Source of the DNA: Moringa oleifera
Lineage: Eukaryota > Streptophyta > Magnoliopsida > Brassicales > Moringaceae
Assembly: GCA_021397835.1 (NCBI GenBank)
Contig: JAJFZO010000579.1
Location: forward strand, 3,053,001 to 3,117,000
Length of the DNA stretch: 64,000 nt
Direction of reading: 5' to 3'
In this document: piece by piece, positions 45,147 through 58,300 of the stretch
How positions within the stretch are numbered: the stretch's first letter is position 1
Layout of the letters: each line of letters starts with the position of its first letter
Position numbers and translations under genes: made by a program
The notes under the pieces: model-generated
The model's input: only the letters and a program-made list of their open reading frames with translations
The model's database searches: none
Told to the model about the DNA's origin: nothing

Positions 45147-45819
45147 GAGTTGCTCTGTTTCTTTGCTTCTGTTTTATAACGTGTCCTTCACTCTCCTGTC
45201 TATAGCTGCTCGATGTTGGACATGCATAAAAGTTTTTCCTAAAAAAGATGCAATCCTTGACATTGTTACGCTTCGTTGCTCATTATTCACAGTTGACAAT
45301 CAGCAAACAGGTGAAGGAACATGTAGATTATGTATATCTACATTTGCAACAAATACTTAGCAGAAGCATCCAGAGCAGCAGTGTATAAATCAAGACCCTA
45401 CAAATCTATGCTTAACTGAGAAATAGGCAGAGTTAGTGACTTCATATTTGGCACTGAGCTGCAACTTCATCCTCTTTACCCCTCGTAACAGGGGACTGAT
45501 ATAGATGGCATGTAGAGTTAGTTATCTCAAGCTTTAGAATTTCCATAGAGCTTTTCAGTACACTTCATTGAAAGAGTAGTGCTGTCTCCAAAATGCTGAG
45601 GCCTGATCTAACTCAGGTCCAAGAAATAAGGCTCCTATATCTTAATTTTCACATGTGCCACATTGAGTGACATTAAGAGACCTATTTTAGTTGAAGCTTC
45701 CCCAATGCTACCAAATTTTTTAATCTAATCTCCATGGTTTTGCTAACAAAAAAATGAAAACAAGCTTTTTATCAGAATTAGTGATACAAGCAATAACGAA
45801 AACTTTAAATAGAATTGGT

Positions 45820-45943
45820 AGAGAGCTGTTCTTTCAAAGAGCAACCCTTCCAAAAATTGGAGTATGCCGCTTCAAGCGGCGAGCACACGGTATTCTTTAG
45901 TAAAAGGCGAAAGAATAGTTCGCTTTGTGCTCACCGCGCGGCT
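45820..45943 (-). ncRNA. U5: U5 spliceosomal snRNA (copy 3)
   Basis: The minus strand starts AGCCGCGCGGTGAG, has the exact loop I (CGCCTTTTACTAAAG) and an Sm site AATTTTTGG, and its stem near GCCGCTTGAAGCGGC pairs perfectly. Length is 124 nt. TATTAA lies at 45976-45981 and a perfect USE at 46016-46026, 34 bp apart. A 3'-box-like CAATTCTATTTAAAG follows. It looks functional and is the best-preserved U5 here. Confidence 0.94.
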
Positions 45944-46303
45944 GCTTAAGTTTCAATTTCACATATTAATTCAACTTAATACCCAAGTGTGCACGGTTTG
46001 AGTTTCATCTTTCCACGATGTGGGACTATATTTGAGCCATGTACGTTTCAAAGCAATGACAAAGCTACTAAGCTGCCCAGGAAAATTTAAGAAAGAGGCC
46101 AAATTCAACAATACCCTGAAAATATTCAGAAACAGGGAATCTGAAACTGGGTTTGCTAGGGTGTACCTCGCGCAACGCATGGGAGATACTGGAAAGCCCC
46201 TGTACTACTCTGCTGAAAATCAATTGAATCCCACATCAATGAAGCATGATAAGAAATAGAAGTGATTGGAGGTACAAATAAAGTCGAGGAAGCAACAGAA
46301 AAC
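45944..46303. promoter_or_regulatory. divergent U5/U1 promoter region (module 3)
   Basis: This is a 360-bp region, nearly the same size as in module 1. It has the U5 USE at 46016-46026 (minus), the U1 USE at 46228-46238 (ATCCCACATCA, last base changed), and TACAAATA at 46273, 34 bp from its USE. A decayed U2-like 3' patch lies at about 46155-46205. Confidence 0.85.
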
Positions 46304-46467
46304 ATACTTACCTGGACGGGGTCAATGGGTGATCAGGAAGACCTATGGCCTGGGCGGGTGACCTTCATTGCACTTCGGAGGGGCGCTCCGCCTAAGGTCT
46401 CCCCAAAGAGGGAGAGCCTACGTCATAATTTGTGGTAGTGGGGGCCTGCGTCCGCGCGGCCCCTGCC
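46304..46467 (+). ncRNA. U1: U1 spliceosomal snRNA (copy 3)
   Basis: This is 164 nt, starting ATACTTACCTGGACGGGG, with U1-70K loop GATCAGGAAG, U1A loop region near CATTGCACTTCGG, Sm site AATTTGTGG and an intact stem-loop IV ending GCGCGGCCCCTGCC. The promoter is nearly intact. It looks functional. Confidence 0.93.
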
Positions 46468-46599
46468 TATTCTATTTTGAAGCAGTCAAGAGGACTCTTA
46501 AAATGTGTTATCTCAGCCATGCCATCTTGTTAATAGCTGACACATGGGGTTCCTGTGGATAAACAATCTCATGATTTTGTGAAAGAATCAGGCCTAGCA

Positions 46600-48350
46600 A
46601 CCTTCTTTTCATATTGAGAAAGCCTTAAAAGTGAGTTAACCCTCTTCTTCTTTTCTCTTTAGCCGCATTGTTTCTTTCTCAAAATCCTCCAGTTGCTTCA
46701 TCATTTTGAATAATTTGAGTTGCAAAATCACTTTCAGTACTTCTTTCATATTTGCTTTGGATAAATGATTTTTAGAAGAATATTTCTGTACATTCTCACC
46801 TTTTACTTTTAACAAGGCACTTTCTCTCTCTAAAATATTATTTATTTTTTTCAACATTTTTTTTCCATTTAAGCATATAAATCATTGTAAATAGTTAATT
46901 TTTATTATGTTCATATTTTTATTTTGATTTTATATACTTTTATTTCAAAATTATTAAGTAATTTCTGATGCGTTGTATTTCTTTTGTAGGATAAGAGAAA
47001 GATTTAAGATCACCTTTGAGATAAGCAAATTCAATTCACATTTATATTTATTGTATTAAAATTTTTAATTTAAGTTAGTTTGTAATTAGAGAATTTTTCA
47101 ACATTATATTGATTATTAATATTAGAAATTCAGTTCAAAATAAATTAAATTTGAATTTAAAATAAAATATACTGTTTATATTAAATTTAGGTACTTTAAA
47201 ATTATAAATTATAAATAATAAATTCATATTAAAAATTATGTTTAAATTGTAATTTCGCTGTAAAGGAACAATATGATTAGATAAGTGCTGCTTTCGGATT
47301 TACAACTTTGATACTCTTTAAAAATTATTAATTGACTTTTTATCACAATCCACGTGTTTTGCATGTGAATTAAAATAAATTATTTATAATAATTTTTTAA
47401 TTATTCAGTTTAAATAGTTAGAGAATATGATTTATGTATACCGCATATAAATCACGATAATTTTTGGTATATGCTAATAAATAATATTTGGTCTTTCATT
47501 AAAAAAAATATTAACTAATATCTATATAAATCATGTAGTTAGAGAACTAAGGATATATTTTATTAAAATTTTTGTAAAATAAAATAAGTACTAATTTATA
47601 ATAACTTATTATGTGTTCTACATAAATAGACGTTTTTGAATGATATAAAACCTTATATACATATATATATATGTGACATCCTGCATACATACATATACGT
47701 TCATTTCAATGCACATGAAGTTTTAAGCTTTGACAAGATTTTGATATTTGTTGATAGAAGATCGAAAAGTGTAATAAAAAAGAGAATTTTTTTGACTTTC
47801 GTCATTTAAATTTTTGAGAAACTAATTTTATTTATTATTTATATATAAAATATAATAATATGAAACGTTAAACTCCACATGAAAACAAGATTATTTATTT
47901 ATTAACTAATTGATTATAACTATAAGAATTGAATACAATATAAAATATATATATATAGTTAAGTCTTTTATAAATAAAAATGATAAAATTGTTAAAGAGA
48001 TCATGTAATCATTGAAATAAGAACAATAATAAAACAATCTTTAAAAAAAAAAAAGCTTTCTTTGGCAGTAGTAAATATCTCAATTATTTATCTGTTTTTT
48101 CAGTCATTAGTATTAGTAATGGTTATTGAAAATCATTATCTAAAATCATTTTAAACACTGAAAAAAAGTTTGTTTTGTTGTCTCTGAAGGATTTACGGCA
48201 CCAAATAAACTCATACTCAGTTTGCAGAATTAGTCATTTGTCTTGTAAACCAAGCTGCATGCATCTCCACAAAAGAAAACAGCAGAAATTTAAAAGGACG
48301 ATTTATGCCAAATAAAATTTTCATCTTATTTGATGTATTGCTCCTTCATC
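46600..48350. repeat. AT-rich block, second copy
   Basis: It opens with CCCTCTTCTTCTTTTCTC, shared with 50537 onward, and carries the 31-nt exon-like segment at 46990-47020. A minus-strand frame (46636-46857) rich in Lys and Glu reads like a short coiled coil but shows no family. No gene is supported. Confidence 0.6.
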
Positions 48351-48488
48351 TTAAGTGATTATTTTCATAATATATATATATATATATAATCTAATCTATT
48401 GAGCTGCTCAGAAACATTTAACAATGGGGCTAAATTCAACAGTACTCTGCAGAAAAATGTTTGAAGACACCATATCTGAAAACTGGGT

Positions 48489-48553
48489 TTGGTAGGCTGT
48501 GCCTTGCCTATGCAGTAGAGTACCAAGCAACTATATCTGGCCCTCACCCTTAA
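48489..48553 (-). pseudogene. strongly decayed U2 3' relic
   Basis: The wording GGTAGGCTGTGCCTTGCC and CCAAGCAACTATATCTGGCC follows the U2 3' half on the minus strand with many changes. Similar relics, in similar flanks, lie at 26203-26285 and 49880-49950. Confidence 0.4.
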
Positions 48554-49067
48554 AAAATAAATTGAATATAATGTCTACTACATATGGTGTAATATATTTG
48601 ATATGCATTGGTCGTATTTTCTAATGAGAATATGTTATTACATGATTAGTGCAAGATTTTCATAATCCACAATAATTATATACATGAACTTAAAATCTTC
48701 TTCCCCTTCAATTTTTCGGTATATTACATACTTTTTCCATAAATAATCATCCGCAGCTCTAAAATAAGGAAAAAAAAAACCATAACTTCAATTGAATAAT
48801 TTTTTAAGGTGGCCCCCAACATGCACATTGCCCTGGTTCATTTTTGCAGATAAAACATAAATTTGGCGGAGATGAACACTCTAACCTAAGTGTTTTATTT
48901 GCAGAAATCAATGCTCTGTATAGTTAGCATTAGCCTGAGAGTTGAAGCAGAGAAATTTAGTTTATAGGCTAATAACTCTGTAGTTCCTCACTCTGTTTAA
49001 TATAAACTTAGACTACCTCTAGTGGCCTCTCCAGGAGCATACTCTCCAAAGATAGCCAGGATCACTG

Positions 49068-49117
49068 AAACAGAACTTGCACTCTTATTATTTGACCAAG
49101 ATGAGGGAGAAAGGTAT
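49068..49117 (-). pseudogene. U2 snRNA 5' fragment with promoter remnant
   Basis: The minus strand reads ATACCTTTCTCCCTCATCTT and on to a decayed branch-site region; the rest of U2 is missing. Upstream (49118-49200) the usual U2 flank is recognisable, but the USE reads ATCCCTCACCG. It is dead. Confidence 0.7.
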
Positions 49118-49364
49118 GAGTTGCTCTGTTTCTTTCCTTTTCTTTTATAGAGCATGTTTCAGTCTCCCCCCTTTGTAGCTGCTCGGTGAGGGATACAATG
49201 CTTGAGATTTGTTACTTTTTAGTAGTTTAGTTCATCATATTCATGGTTTACTACCATGTGAACGGAAGACACAGTCTACAGTCTACATTTATAACAAAAT
49301 GAAACAAGCTTTCCAAGGAGAACTGGTGACACAAGCGAAAACAGAAGCTTTGAATAGAATTGGT

Positions 49365-49488
49365 AGGGGGCTGTTCTTTTTAAGAGCAACCCCTCCAAAA
49401 ATAGGAGTATGCCACTTAAAGCGGCGAGCACACGGTATTCTTTAGTAAAAGGCGAAAGAATAGTTCGCTCTGTGCTCACCGCGCGGCT
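49365..49488 (-). ncRNA. U5: U5 spliceosomal snRNA (copy 4)
   Basis: 124 nt, with AGCCGCGCGGTGAG and exact loop I. The Sm site reads TATTTTTGG, one base off the others but still Sm-like, and the middle stem has one mismatch (GCCGCTTTAAGTGGC). TATTAA (49521-49526) and a perfect USE (49561-49571) are kept. Probably transcribable. Its U1 partner is missing nearby. Confidence 0.87.
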
Positions 49489-49571
49489 GCTTGAGTTTCA
49501 CATTTACACATTGCCTCAACTTAATACCCTAGTGTGCACTGTTTGAGTTTCATCTTTCCACGATGTGGGAC
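49489..49571 (-). promoter_or_regulatory. U5 copy 4 promoter: USE and TATTAA
   Basis: USE GTCCCACATCG at 49561-49571 on the minus strand and TATTAA at 49521-49526, 34 bp apart as in the other U5 copies. Confidence 0.85.
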
Positions 49572-50341
49572 TATATGTCACCCATGGACACTTCTATTTA
49601 CTGTGATTGTTATGACTGCTTAATCTTTCAACTTATGAAGTTGCAATTGGAGTGGCTAATTGTTGAGTCAGAACTGCAGACAGTTTGCAGGACATGTGGA
49701 AAGGACAAAGATCAACCATGCCCTGCAAATTAGTAACTTTAGGCATAATTATGTTCAGTTTCACTATTTTAGCTAAATGGGTAATGGGAGTTGTCTTGGC
49801 TGTCACATCAGCAACTGTTGCTTTGAGGCAAATTAAGAAGCATAAAGATCGAAACAAGTCCAGAAGTGAAAGGTAGAATCTATGCAGAAAACATTTGAAG
49901 ACACAATTTGAAAGCCTTGTAGAAAGCTACTATATCCAGCCTTCAGCCTTAAAAAATAAAAATATGATCCGATAGCCCCATGCATATAATGCAATATATT
50001 TGATATGTGTTGGACATCCTCTCTTGATGAGGATATGATTATGTGATTAGTCTAAGCTCATGAGACTTGTTCTGTTTGCTCTATGATGGTTCATAGCGAC
50101 TAAACAGTATAGAAACCAGGCTGCGCACATTCATATGGGTAGAAGTATTTCCTAACACATCAAAACATTAGACTAAATTTGGTAGGGAGCTGTACCCTTT
50201 AGAGATCAAGCCCCCTTAAAGATTAAACATCATTAAAGCTTAATTATCAATTAAGCAGGTGGCCATGCAAATCGTTACGGCAGTGCCCCTGCAGTCACTC
50301 CCAACACCAGCAAGACAAAATACACAGAACTAGAATAACTA

Positions 50342-50433
50342 TAGGTGCGCCAGGCCCAAGGACTAGTGCAAAACATGGGCCACCCTTGACGAGCTAGCCC
50401 AGTTTTGAGCTATCGTTATGGCTCTCGTCCTCC
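50342..50433 (-). pseudogene. U2 snRNA 3'-half fragment
   Basis: The minus strand carries GGGCCTGGCGCACCT and a decayed AGCTCAAAACTGGGCTAGCT; the 5' half is absent. It sits next to the uninterrupted target site of the copia insertion seen in modules 1 and 2 (50293-50310). Confidence 0.75.
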
Positions 50434-50509
50434 ATACAAATTACTGCATAGAGGATTTCTTGTCGGTTCATGAAGGAACTGTCAAGAAATCTTCTCCCTT
50501 CTAAGAGTA

Positions 50510-53150
50510 AGGCCTCGCCACTTTCTTTTCCCTAAAGAGAAAGCTAACCCTCTTCTTCTTTTCTCTTTAGCCGCATTGTTTCTTTCTCAAAATCCCTCAA
50601 TTGTTTCATTATTTTGCATGATATTAAGTTGCAAAATCACTTCCCGTTCTTTCATTTTTGCTTTGGGTAAATGATTTTTTGAAAGAGCACATCTATCCAT
50701 TCTCACCTTTTCACTTTTTAGCAATAGGCTTTCTCTCTCTAAACATTATTTATTTATTTTTCAACATTTTCATTCCATTTAAGCATATAAATCATGAAAG
50801 TAGTTAATTTTTATCATTTTTATATTTTTATTTTGATTTTTATGTAATATGTTGTACTGTTGTTTTGAAATTATTAATTATTTTTAATATGTTGTATTTC
50901 TTTTTTGTAGGATAAGGGAAAGTTTTGAGATCACCATTGAGGTAAGCAAATTCAATTCCCATTTATGTTTACAGTTTTAAAATTTTTTATTCAATTTTGT
51001 TTGTAATTAGAGAATTTTGCAAATTATATTGATTTCTAATATTAGAAATTAAGTTTATGAAACAAGATAAATTAAATTTTAATTAAAACTGTATTAAATT
51101 TAGGTTGTTTGAAATTATAAATTATAATTAATAAGTTACTATTAAAAAGTAAATATTAACATATATTTCAATTTAAATATTATAAATTATAGCATTCGTT
51201 ATAAATATTGTTTATGAAAAGTTGTAAAATTAAGAGTTATATTATCATAAATTTATAAGTTGATCAATAATAAATTAGATATTACAATATTGCTAATTTG
51301 ACATTATAAACTAGAGTAATATGAATTTATAAGTCAATTAATAAATTAGGTATTATGAAAATTTAACATTAAAAATTAGATTTAGATTAATTTAAAGTTA
51401 GTTAATCAATTAGATATTATGATATTAGTAATTATTATAATATTATTAATTTCTTATATTTTATTTATTTTTTATGGAATAATGGAAAAAGTAAAGAGTT
51501 AAATTTTGGAATGTCTTTGAGGTAAGTTAATTTATTTTATATTTTTATTTACTATGTTTTGAAGTATTAATTTAATTTTATGTTGTCATTACACAACTTT
51601 AGAATTTAAAATAGATTTTAATATTAGAAATTAAGTTTATCAAATCAAGTAAACCAAATTTGGATTAAGAATATGAAATTGTCTTACATATTGAATTTTG
51701 AAAATTATAAATTATAAAATATAATTATTACTTTAATATTAAAGATTATGTTTAAATTACAATTTACAATAAAATAACAATATGGTTAGATAAGCGTTTT
51801 TGCATTTACAACTTTGATACTTTTAAAAACTATTAATAAACTTTTTATTATAATCTATGTGTTTTGCATGTGAATCAAAATAAATTATTTGTTAATAATT
51901 TTTTGATTATTTGATTTGAAAAGTTAAAAATGTAATTTATGTATAATGTATATAGATCATTAAAATTTTCATATAGCATGTGCAGGTACATACTAATTGA
52001 TGAATATTATTTGATCTTTGGATAGAAAAATACCAACTAATATCTTAATAAATCATGTAGCTCGAGAACAAAGAAGATATTTTGTTGAAAGTTTTGTAAA
52101 ATTAAATAAATAATATTTTATAATAAATTACAATCTATCATGATTTATCATATGCTTTACATAGATATACGTTTATGAATTGTGTAGATCTTTTATTTTT
52201 AAAATTAGAGATATGATAACATGCATATATACATATATGTTCATTTTAATGTGTTGGTTTATGAAGATTTAAACTTTAGAATAGACAAGATTTGAATGTT
52301 TGCTGATAGAAGATTGAAAAAGTATAATAAAGGTGTAAAGAGTTTTTTTTTTTTCTTTTACCATTCAAAATTCTAAAAAATGTGACTTCATTCATTTTCC
52401 CATGTATAAAATATAAAAATATAAAATTTCGTATTTCCTATGAAATACGAGATCATTTGTTTATCAATGGTGTTAGTCGTAATTATAAAAATTAAATATG
52501 ACATGGAGAATAATATGTAGTTAAGTCTTCTGCAAAAACCATAAGTTTATTAGAAAGGTTATGCAATCATCAAAAAAATTAAAATTAAAATTAAAATTAA
52601 AACAACCGTCTATAAAATTAACTTTCTTTGATGGTTGTAAAAATGCCAATTATTTTGTGTTTCTCAGTCACTAGTATTGATAATGGTTCTTGAAAACTGT
52701 CATTTAAATCATTTTGAATTGTCAAAAAAAAAAAAGTTCTATCTTATTATAATACATCCATTAGTTATTGTATTTGTTTCATGATGTTTACGTACTTTTG
52801 TTTTTGAAAGAGCTTGTTAAACTCTTCTTAATAATCAAATAAAATGCTTGAATTATTAAGTCAAATGTGATGAATTAAATGGTAATTCTTTCTCTATTGG
52901 AAGGACCCCACAATCATATTGTTTGGGTTTTTTTTCTTCTTACAGATAAAGACAGTTTTGATAGAGATGATGAACATAGTTTTTCACCACTATGAAATAA
53001 AAAGTGCTTCACTTTCCTACGTGAAAATGATCCTATATCGTTTGATACTGATGCAGCCTTTATATCATGCCGACAAATAATCCCTGTTAATATCACAATA
53101 GTTTGGGCTATGATATTCAAATTGGCTATTTGAAACAGGCTCTCCCTTAA
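50510..53150. repeat. AT-rich block, third copy
   Basis: It repeats the landmarks of 33.2-37.2 and 46.6-48.2 kb, including the 31-nt exon-like segment at 50911-50941, flanked by TTTTTTGTAG and GTAAGC. The tail (52780-53145) matches 22.2-22.9 kb. No gene is seen; a short run of AAATTA repeats lies at about 52578-52600. Confidence 0.6.
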
Positions 53151-53419
53151 CTCTCATTGTCAGATTGCATAGCAACATCCTCTAATACTTTGCTATGGCT
53201 CTTTTCTTGGAAATTTGTTTGAATGACATGGATGCCATGAAAAGAAGTTACCTATGGAAGAATTGCTAGTGATATCGAAACCTTCCTTGTCTGAGAAAAT
53301 ATTAGATGTAGGAGGCTCACAAAATGGAGAATAAGGACTAAGTACAGTTAACTACTGTGATCCTTTAGGACAGCAGATTTGCCACAGTGCTTCACAACAA
53401 GCTATCAAATCGCCAGAAC

Positions 53420-53475
53420 CACAACAACAAAACTTTCACTTTTACTATTTGGCTAAGATCAGGAAGAAATATTTA
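53420..53475 (-). pseudogene. decayed U2 5' fragment
   Basis: CACTTTTACTATTTGGCTAA followed by GATCAGGAAGAAAT aligns with the 49.07-49.12 kb fragment and thus with the U2 5' end. It may be the other half of the fragment at 50.34 kb, split by the AT-rich block. Confidence 0.45.
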
Positions 53476-53496
53476 CCATTGTTCTAGACTGTAATG

Positions 53497-54421
53497 CTAA
53501 GACCACCTCTAACAAAGACGAGAAAATGACAAGTTGCCTTTGAAATCCCCTAAATTCTTCTCCAACGAAACGCCAAATAGCATTTTCCAATTTGGTGCAA
53601 CTAATGCACCAAATGTACATTTAAAAAAAATTAATTATTTTTTTAAATTTTTTGAATTAAATATATTTTTGATCGATAACTTAATAAATATATGACATTA
53701 TTAAGAGAAAACTATACCATTCAGAATATCTCATCAAGATATTTAAAACAAGATCAATATTTAATATATAATTTTATTTTATTTAAATTATTAATAATAA
53801 TAATTTATTTAATTAATAATATTATTATATAAAATATTAAAATTATTATTTAAAAATATAAAAAACTTATAACAATTTATAATTTATGATATAATTTAAA
53901 TTTTACATAAATATGATAAAAATAAAATTTACTTCAATTAATAACAAAGTACAATAAACATAACAACACATTAACGATTATAACATAAACTGAAATTACT
54001 ATATTAATTAAAATTAAAACACTTCTATCAAGAAGTTTTCATACGTTATCGTAAAAATGTCAGTAACTCACAAAAATAACCAAGTAAAAATTATATTAAA
54101 AATATTTTTATAAAATTGAGTTGATAAATTAATAATTTCAAAAATCATTAAAAATTATAATTTATTATATAATATTAATTTTTAATATATAAATTAAAAT
54201 TTTAAATTATATTAATTATTTTTATTATTTTAAATAAAGTAATTAATATTTATAATTTTTTATTAATAATTATTATTTATATTATTAAAATAATATTATA
54301 ACACCAATTTGGTGTAAATAGATTAAAAATAAAAAAAATTTGACGTTGGAAGATTTTAAAAAAAATTTTTTAATACTAAATTGATGTTAAATTTGATGTA
54401 TCAGATTAGAGATGACTTAAG
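53497..54421. mobile_element. TIR-type non-autonomous element (MITE-like, about 925 bp)
   Basis: Imperfect terminal inverted repeats are CTAAGACCACCTCTAAC (53497-53513) and, from the other strand, CTTAAGTCATCTCTAAT (54405-54421). The inside is very AT-rich with palindromic CACCAAATTGG-like motifs near both ends (about 53597 and 54302). It has no coding capacity. The flanks (AATGCTAAG before, GCTTGACCTAATTCAAGGTC after) are continuous in the snRNA spacers at 27.68, 39.5 and 45.59 kb, which serve as empty sites. Confidence 0.75.
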
Positions 54422-55127
54422 GCTTGACCTAATTCAAGGTCCAAGAAAGAAGGCTCTACTATATTAATTTTATTAAAAAAAAATTAAAAATATGTCTTAG
54501 ATGTTGTAAGAAAAAAACTGTTTTTCAAAAATGTAATTACAACAAGATAAAGATTAATTCTGTAAACATAGTTATAACAAGTTATTGCAGTATTTATACA
54601 GTTTTTAGATTTTAATTATTGATTTATTTTTGATTTATGATCATTTTGTTTTAAATTTTCAATAAAATTAATGACATTTACATAAATTTAAGGTATCAAT
54701 ATTTTTACAAGATAAATAAATAATTGAATTTAAATATAAAATTTTTCTATTTTTATAATTATAATTATAAATCAAATTAATGACAAAAAAATTGATTCAG
54801 AAATTGTAAGCTTATCAACCAATACATAAAGTTGGGCTAATGTGACATGGACCATTGGACTGGTTTTCAGAGCGAAGATTAGGTATCCATAACAATCTTT
54901 CAGTCTTCAATTAAATTACCCAAATATGATAATCACGTCTTGCAAATTAGCAGTCAAAGAAAGATGCTCTCCAACTAATACGTAAATAAAAAATGAACCC
55001 AGGAAGATGTAAATGATCATTTACTTTAAAAAATACTAATTGTCATCTTAATCTATGAAGTTAAATTAATTGAGGTTCCTGTGGAGCTCAATCAACCATA
55101 ATCATCCATCTGTTTAGGTTATTTAAG
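54422..55127. other. spacer and upstream region of the NLR gene
   Basis: The first 50 bases are snRNA-module spacer. The rest is AT-rich with no gene. A TTATTTAAG sequence at about 55118 could be a TATA-like box for the NLR gene. Confidence 0.4.
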
Positions 55128-55348
55128 ATGCGTCTGAGCTCCTGGTTGGTGAGGATGGCAACTTTCACGAATAAGAAAAGCCCAAAGACCCATCACTTTT
55201 GTGCTTTAATTAATCTTACAGTGGATCAGAACCAAGAGCAACTCCGATATAATCTGTCCACACAGGGCGGCTTATCTTCCTCTCTCAATAGTTACCCACT
55301 TCAAAATCTTTCCTTATTAAGGTTTCACTTTGTGATCACCCTTCAGAA
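55128..55348 (+). promoter_or_regulatory. NLR leader with an overlapping upstream ORF
   Basis: An ATG at 55128 opens a 111-codon frame that runs past the NLR start and ends at 55463, in a different frame from the NLR. If the transcript starts upstream of 55128 this would reduce NLR translation. The transcript start is not known. Confidence 0.35.
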
Positions 55349-58300
55349 ATGGCAGAGGCTGTTCTATTTCACATTGCTGGGGAGCTCATCAACAAGTTGG
55401 GTTCCCAGATTGTTCAGGAAATTGGATTGTGGTGGAACGTGGAAGATGAGCTTGCCAAATTGAGGAGCACTCTTTCTACGATCCAAGCTGTGCTTCTTGA
55501 TGCAGAGGAGCAGCAACCACGCAGCCATCAAGTTAGAGATTGGCTTGGAAAACTCAGAGAAGTTGTCTACGATGCAGATGACTTGCTGGATGATTTCTCC
55601 ACCGAAGCTCTTCATCGACAACTGATGACTGGAAATAAAATGGGGAAGGAGGTGCGTATTTTTTTCTCAAGTTCAAACAAGCTAGTTTATGGTCTTAGAA
55701 TGGGTCATAAAGTGAAGGCAATCAGGAGGAGACTAGATGAGATTGCAGCAGAAAGAAAATTTCATTTGGAAAACCGACTAGAAGAGAAATCTTGTACGAG
55801 TAAGGAGAGGGAGTCCACACACTCTTTTGTACGTGCAGAGGAAGTTCTTGGGAGGGATGAGGATAGAAAAGAAATAGTAAACATTCTTCTCAATTCTGAA
55901 CAAGATATTTTGATTGTTCCAATTGTGGGCATGGGGGGACTGGGAAAAACCACACTTGCTCAACTTGTTTACAATGATGAAGCAGTCAAAACCCATTTTG
56001 AGCTTAGAATGTGGGTGTGCGTGTCTGACCCCTTCAATGTAAGGATAATTGTTGGAAAAATGATAAAATCTGCAAGAAATAGTGATCTTGAGAACCTTGA
56101 GATGGATCAGTTGCAAAACTGCTTACGAAAAGAAATTGATGGAAAAAGATATTTACTTGTTTTAGATGATGTATGGAATGAGGATCGTAAGAGATGGCTG
56201 GACTTGGAAGGATTGCTGATGGGTGGTGCAAAAGGCAGCAGGATAGTGATAACCACACGTGGTGAAAAGGTAGCAAAGGCAACAGGTGCATCATTGCAAT
56301 ATGTTTTAAAAGGACTTACAGAAGAAAAGGCCTGTGAGCTCTTCGAGCAAATTGCTTTTAAAGGGAGACAGAAGCCTGTAAGTGAAGCCTTCATGGAAAT
56401 TGAAAAGAAAATTATAAGAAAGTGTTTCGGTGTTCCTCTTGCCATAAAAACTGTAGGGGCATTACTTTGTCTGAAAGATCCAGAAATTGAATGGTCTTCT
56501 TTTGAGCAAGATGAATTGTCAGAAATAACTCAACAAGACAATGATATTCTACCAACACTGAAGTTGAGTTTTGATTACCTTCCCTCGCATTTGAAGGACT
56601 GCTTTGCTTATTGTAGGCTATTTCCTAAAGATTATGAAATTCATGTACCAACTTTGATATATCTTTGGATGGCACAAGGTTTTATTGAGTCGTCCAATAA
56701 AAAGCAACATCTTGAAGATATAGGGTTGCAGTATTTTAAAGAGTTGCTTTCGAGATCTTTCTTTCAAGAAGTAACAGAGTTAGTGTGGGGAGACATCAAA
56801 TACTGTAAGATGCATGATCTGATGCATGACCTTGCAATATTAGTGGGGGGCAAGGAAAGCATTATGCTAAAGTCAAATGATGAATCTCTTTATGGAAAAG
56901 CTCATCATATCTCATTTGATTTTAACATAGATTCATCATGGCGAACTCCATCCCCCTTCCTTGAAAGAAATAAGATACGGACATTTTTGCTTCCTAGACA
57001 AAGATGGGGTGTTGATATCAATTGTGTTCATGAGGTAAGCTACAATTCACTACTTTCAAATTCGAGATGTCTCCGTACATTAGACTTTCATGATTTAAAC
57101 CTTGAAGGAGTCCCTGAATCCATTGGTAAGTTGACACACTTGAGGTATCTTGATCTTTCTTGGAACATGAGGATTGAGTGTCTTCCTAATTGTATTACCA
57201 AGCTGCAAAATATGCAAGTGCTTAGACTCTCACGTTGTTCAAACCTCAAGAGGCTGCCTCCCAAAATTAAAAAATTAGTGAATCTTAGATGTCTTGAGAC
57301 TTCTGGATGTGATAAGTTGAGTTATATGCCACAGGGTATAGGACAATTGAGTTTCTTACAGAGATTAGACAGATTTATAGTTGACAAGAGACATGGTGCC
57401 AATGGGAAGCCTGGTGCTGGTCTCAGTGAAATGAATGGGCTCAACAACCTGAGAGGAATCTGCATTGAGAATCTTGGGTACTTGAAGGATGGTGCAGAGG
57501 AATGCAGAGCAGCCAACTTGCAAGCAAAACAGCATCTTCGATCATTAAGATTAGGGTGGAACGGAAGGGGAGATGATGACAGTGACAGGGCTAGTGATGA
57601 GGAAATATCAATGGAATGGCTGCAGCCCCACCATCATCTGCAAGATTTGTATGTAATGTGGTACAAAGGTGTGATGTTTCCAAGTTGGCTTTCTTCACTC
57701 ACAAATCTTGTCAATCTTCATCTAGATAAGTGCATCAATTGCAAGCATTTGCCACCCTTATATAGGTTGTATTGTCTTGAGTACTTGGCGATTGAACATG
57801 CAAGTGGTATGGAGTATATAGACAACAATGATATTAATTGGGCAGGTACTTCAGGAGAAGAAGGAGAAGCAAACAACTCATTCTTCCCATCCTTGAAACA
57901 CCTCGTGCTTCAAAATTGCCCCAATCTCAAGGGATGGTGGAGAAGGAGGGACAACAAGGATAGAGAGAGAGAGCTTCCTATATTTCCTTGTCTTTCTATG
58001 TTAAAGATCTGTGATTGCCCTATGCTGACTTATATGCCGTCCTTTCCATCTGTCGAAGGCCAGTTGTTGTGGACTAATAACAGTGGGAAGCCACTGCAAC
58101 GGACAATGAAGATGACTTGTTCAACATCTTCTTCACTTCCTCTCCCTCTCTCTAAATTGAAGACTCTGTGGCTGGATGGTATTCAAGATTTAGAATATCT
58201 GCCAGCGGAAGGCCTGAGAAGCCTCACTGCTCTTCGATCTTTTGACATTAAGCTGTGTTCACAGTTAATTACATTGCCAGGGGAAGGCTTCAGAGGCTTA

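Noticed and set aside
46636..46857. Lys/Glu-rich coiled-coil-like frame on the minus strand
   Set aside because: The related copy at 50.5-50.75 kb does not keep the frame, so a real protein is unlikely.
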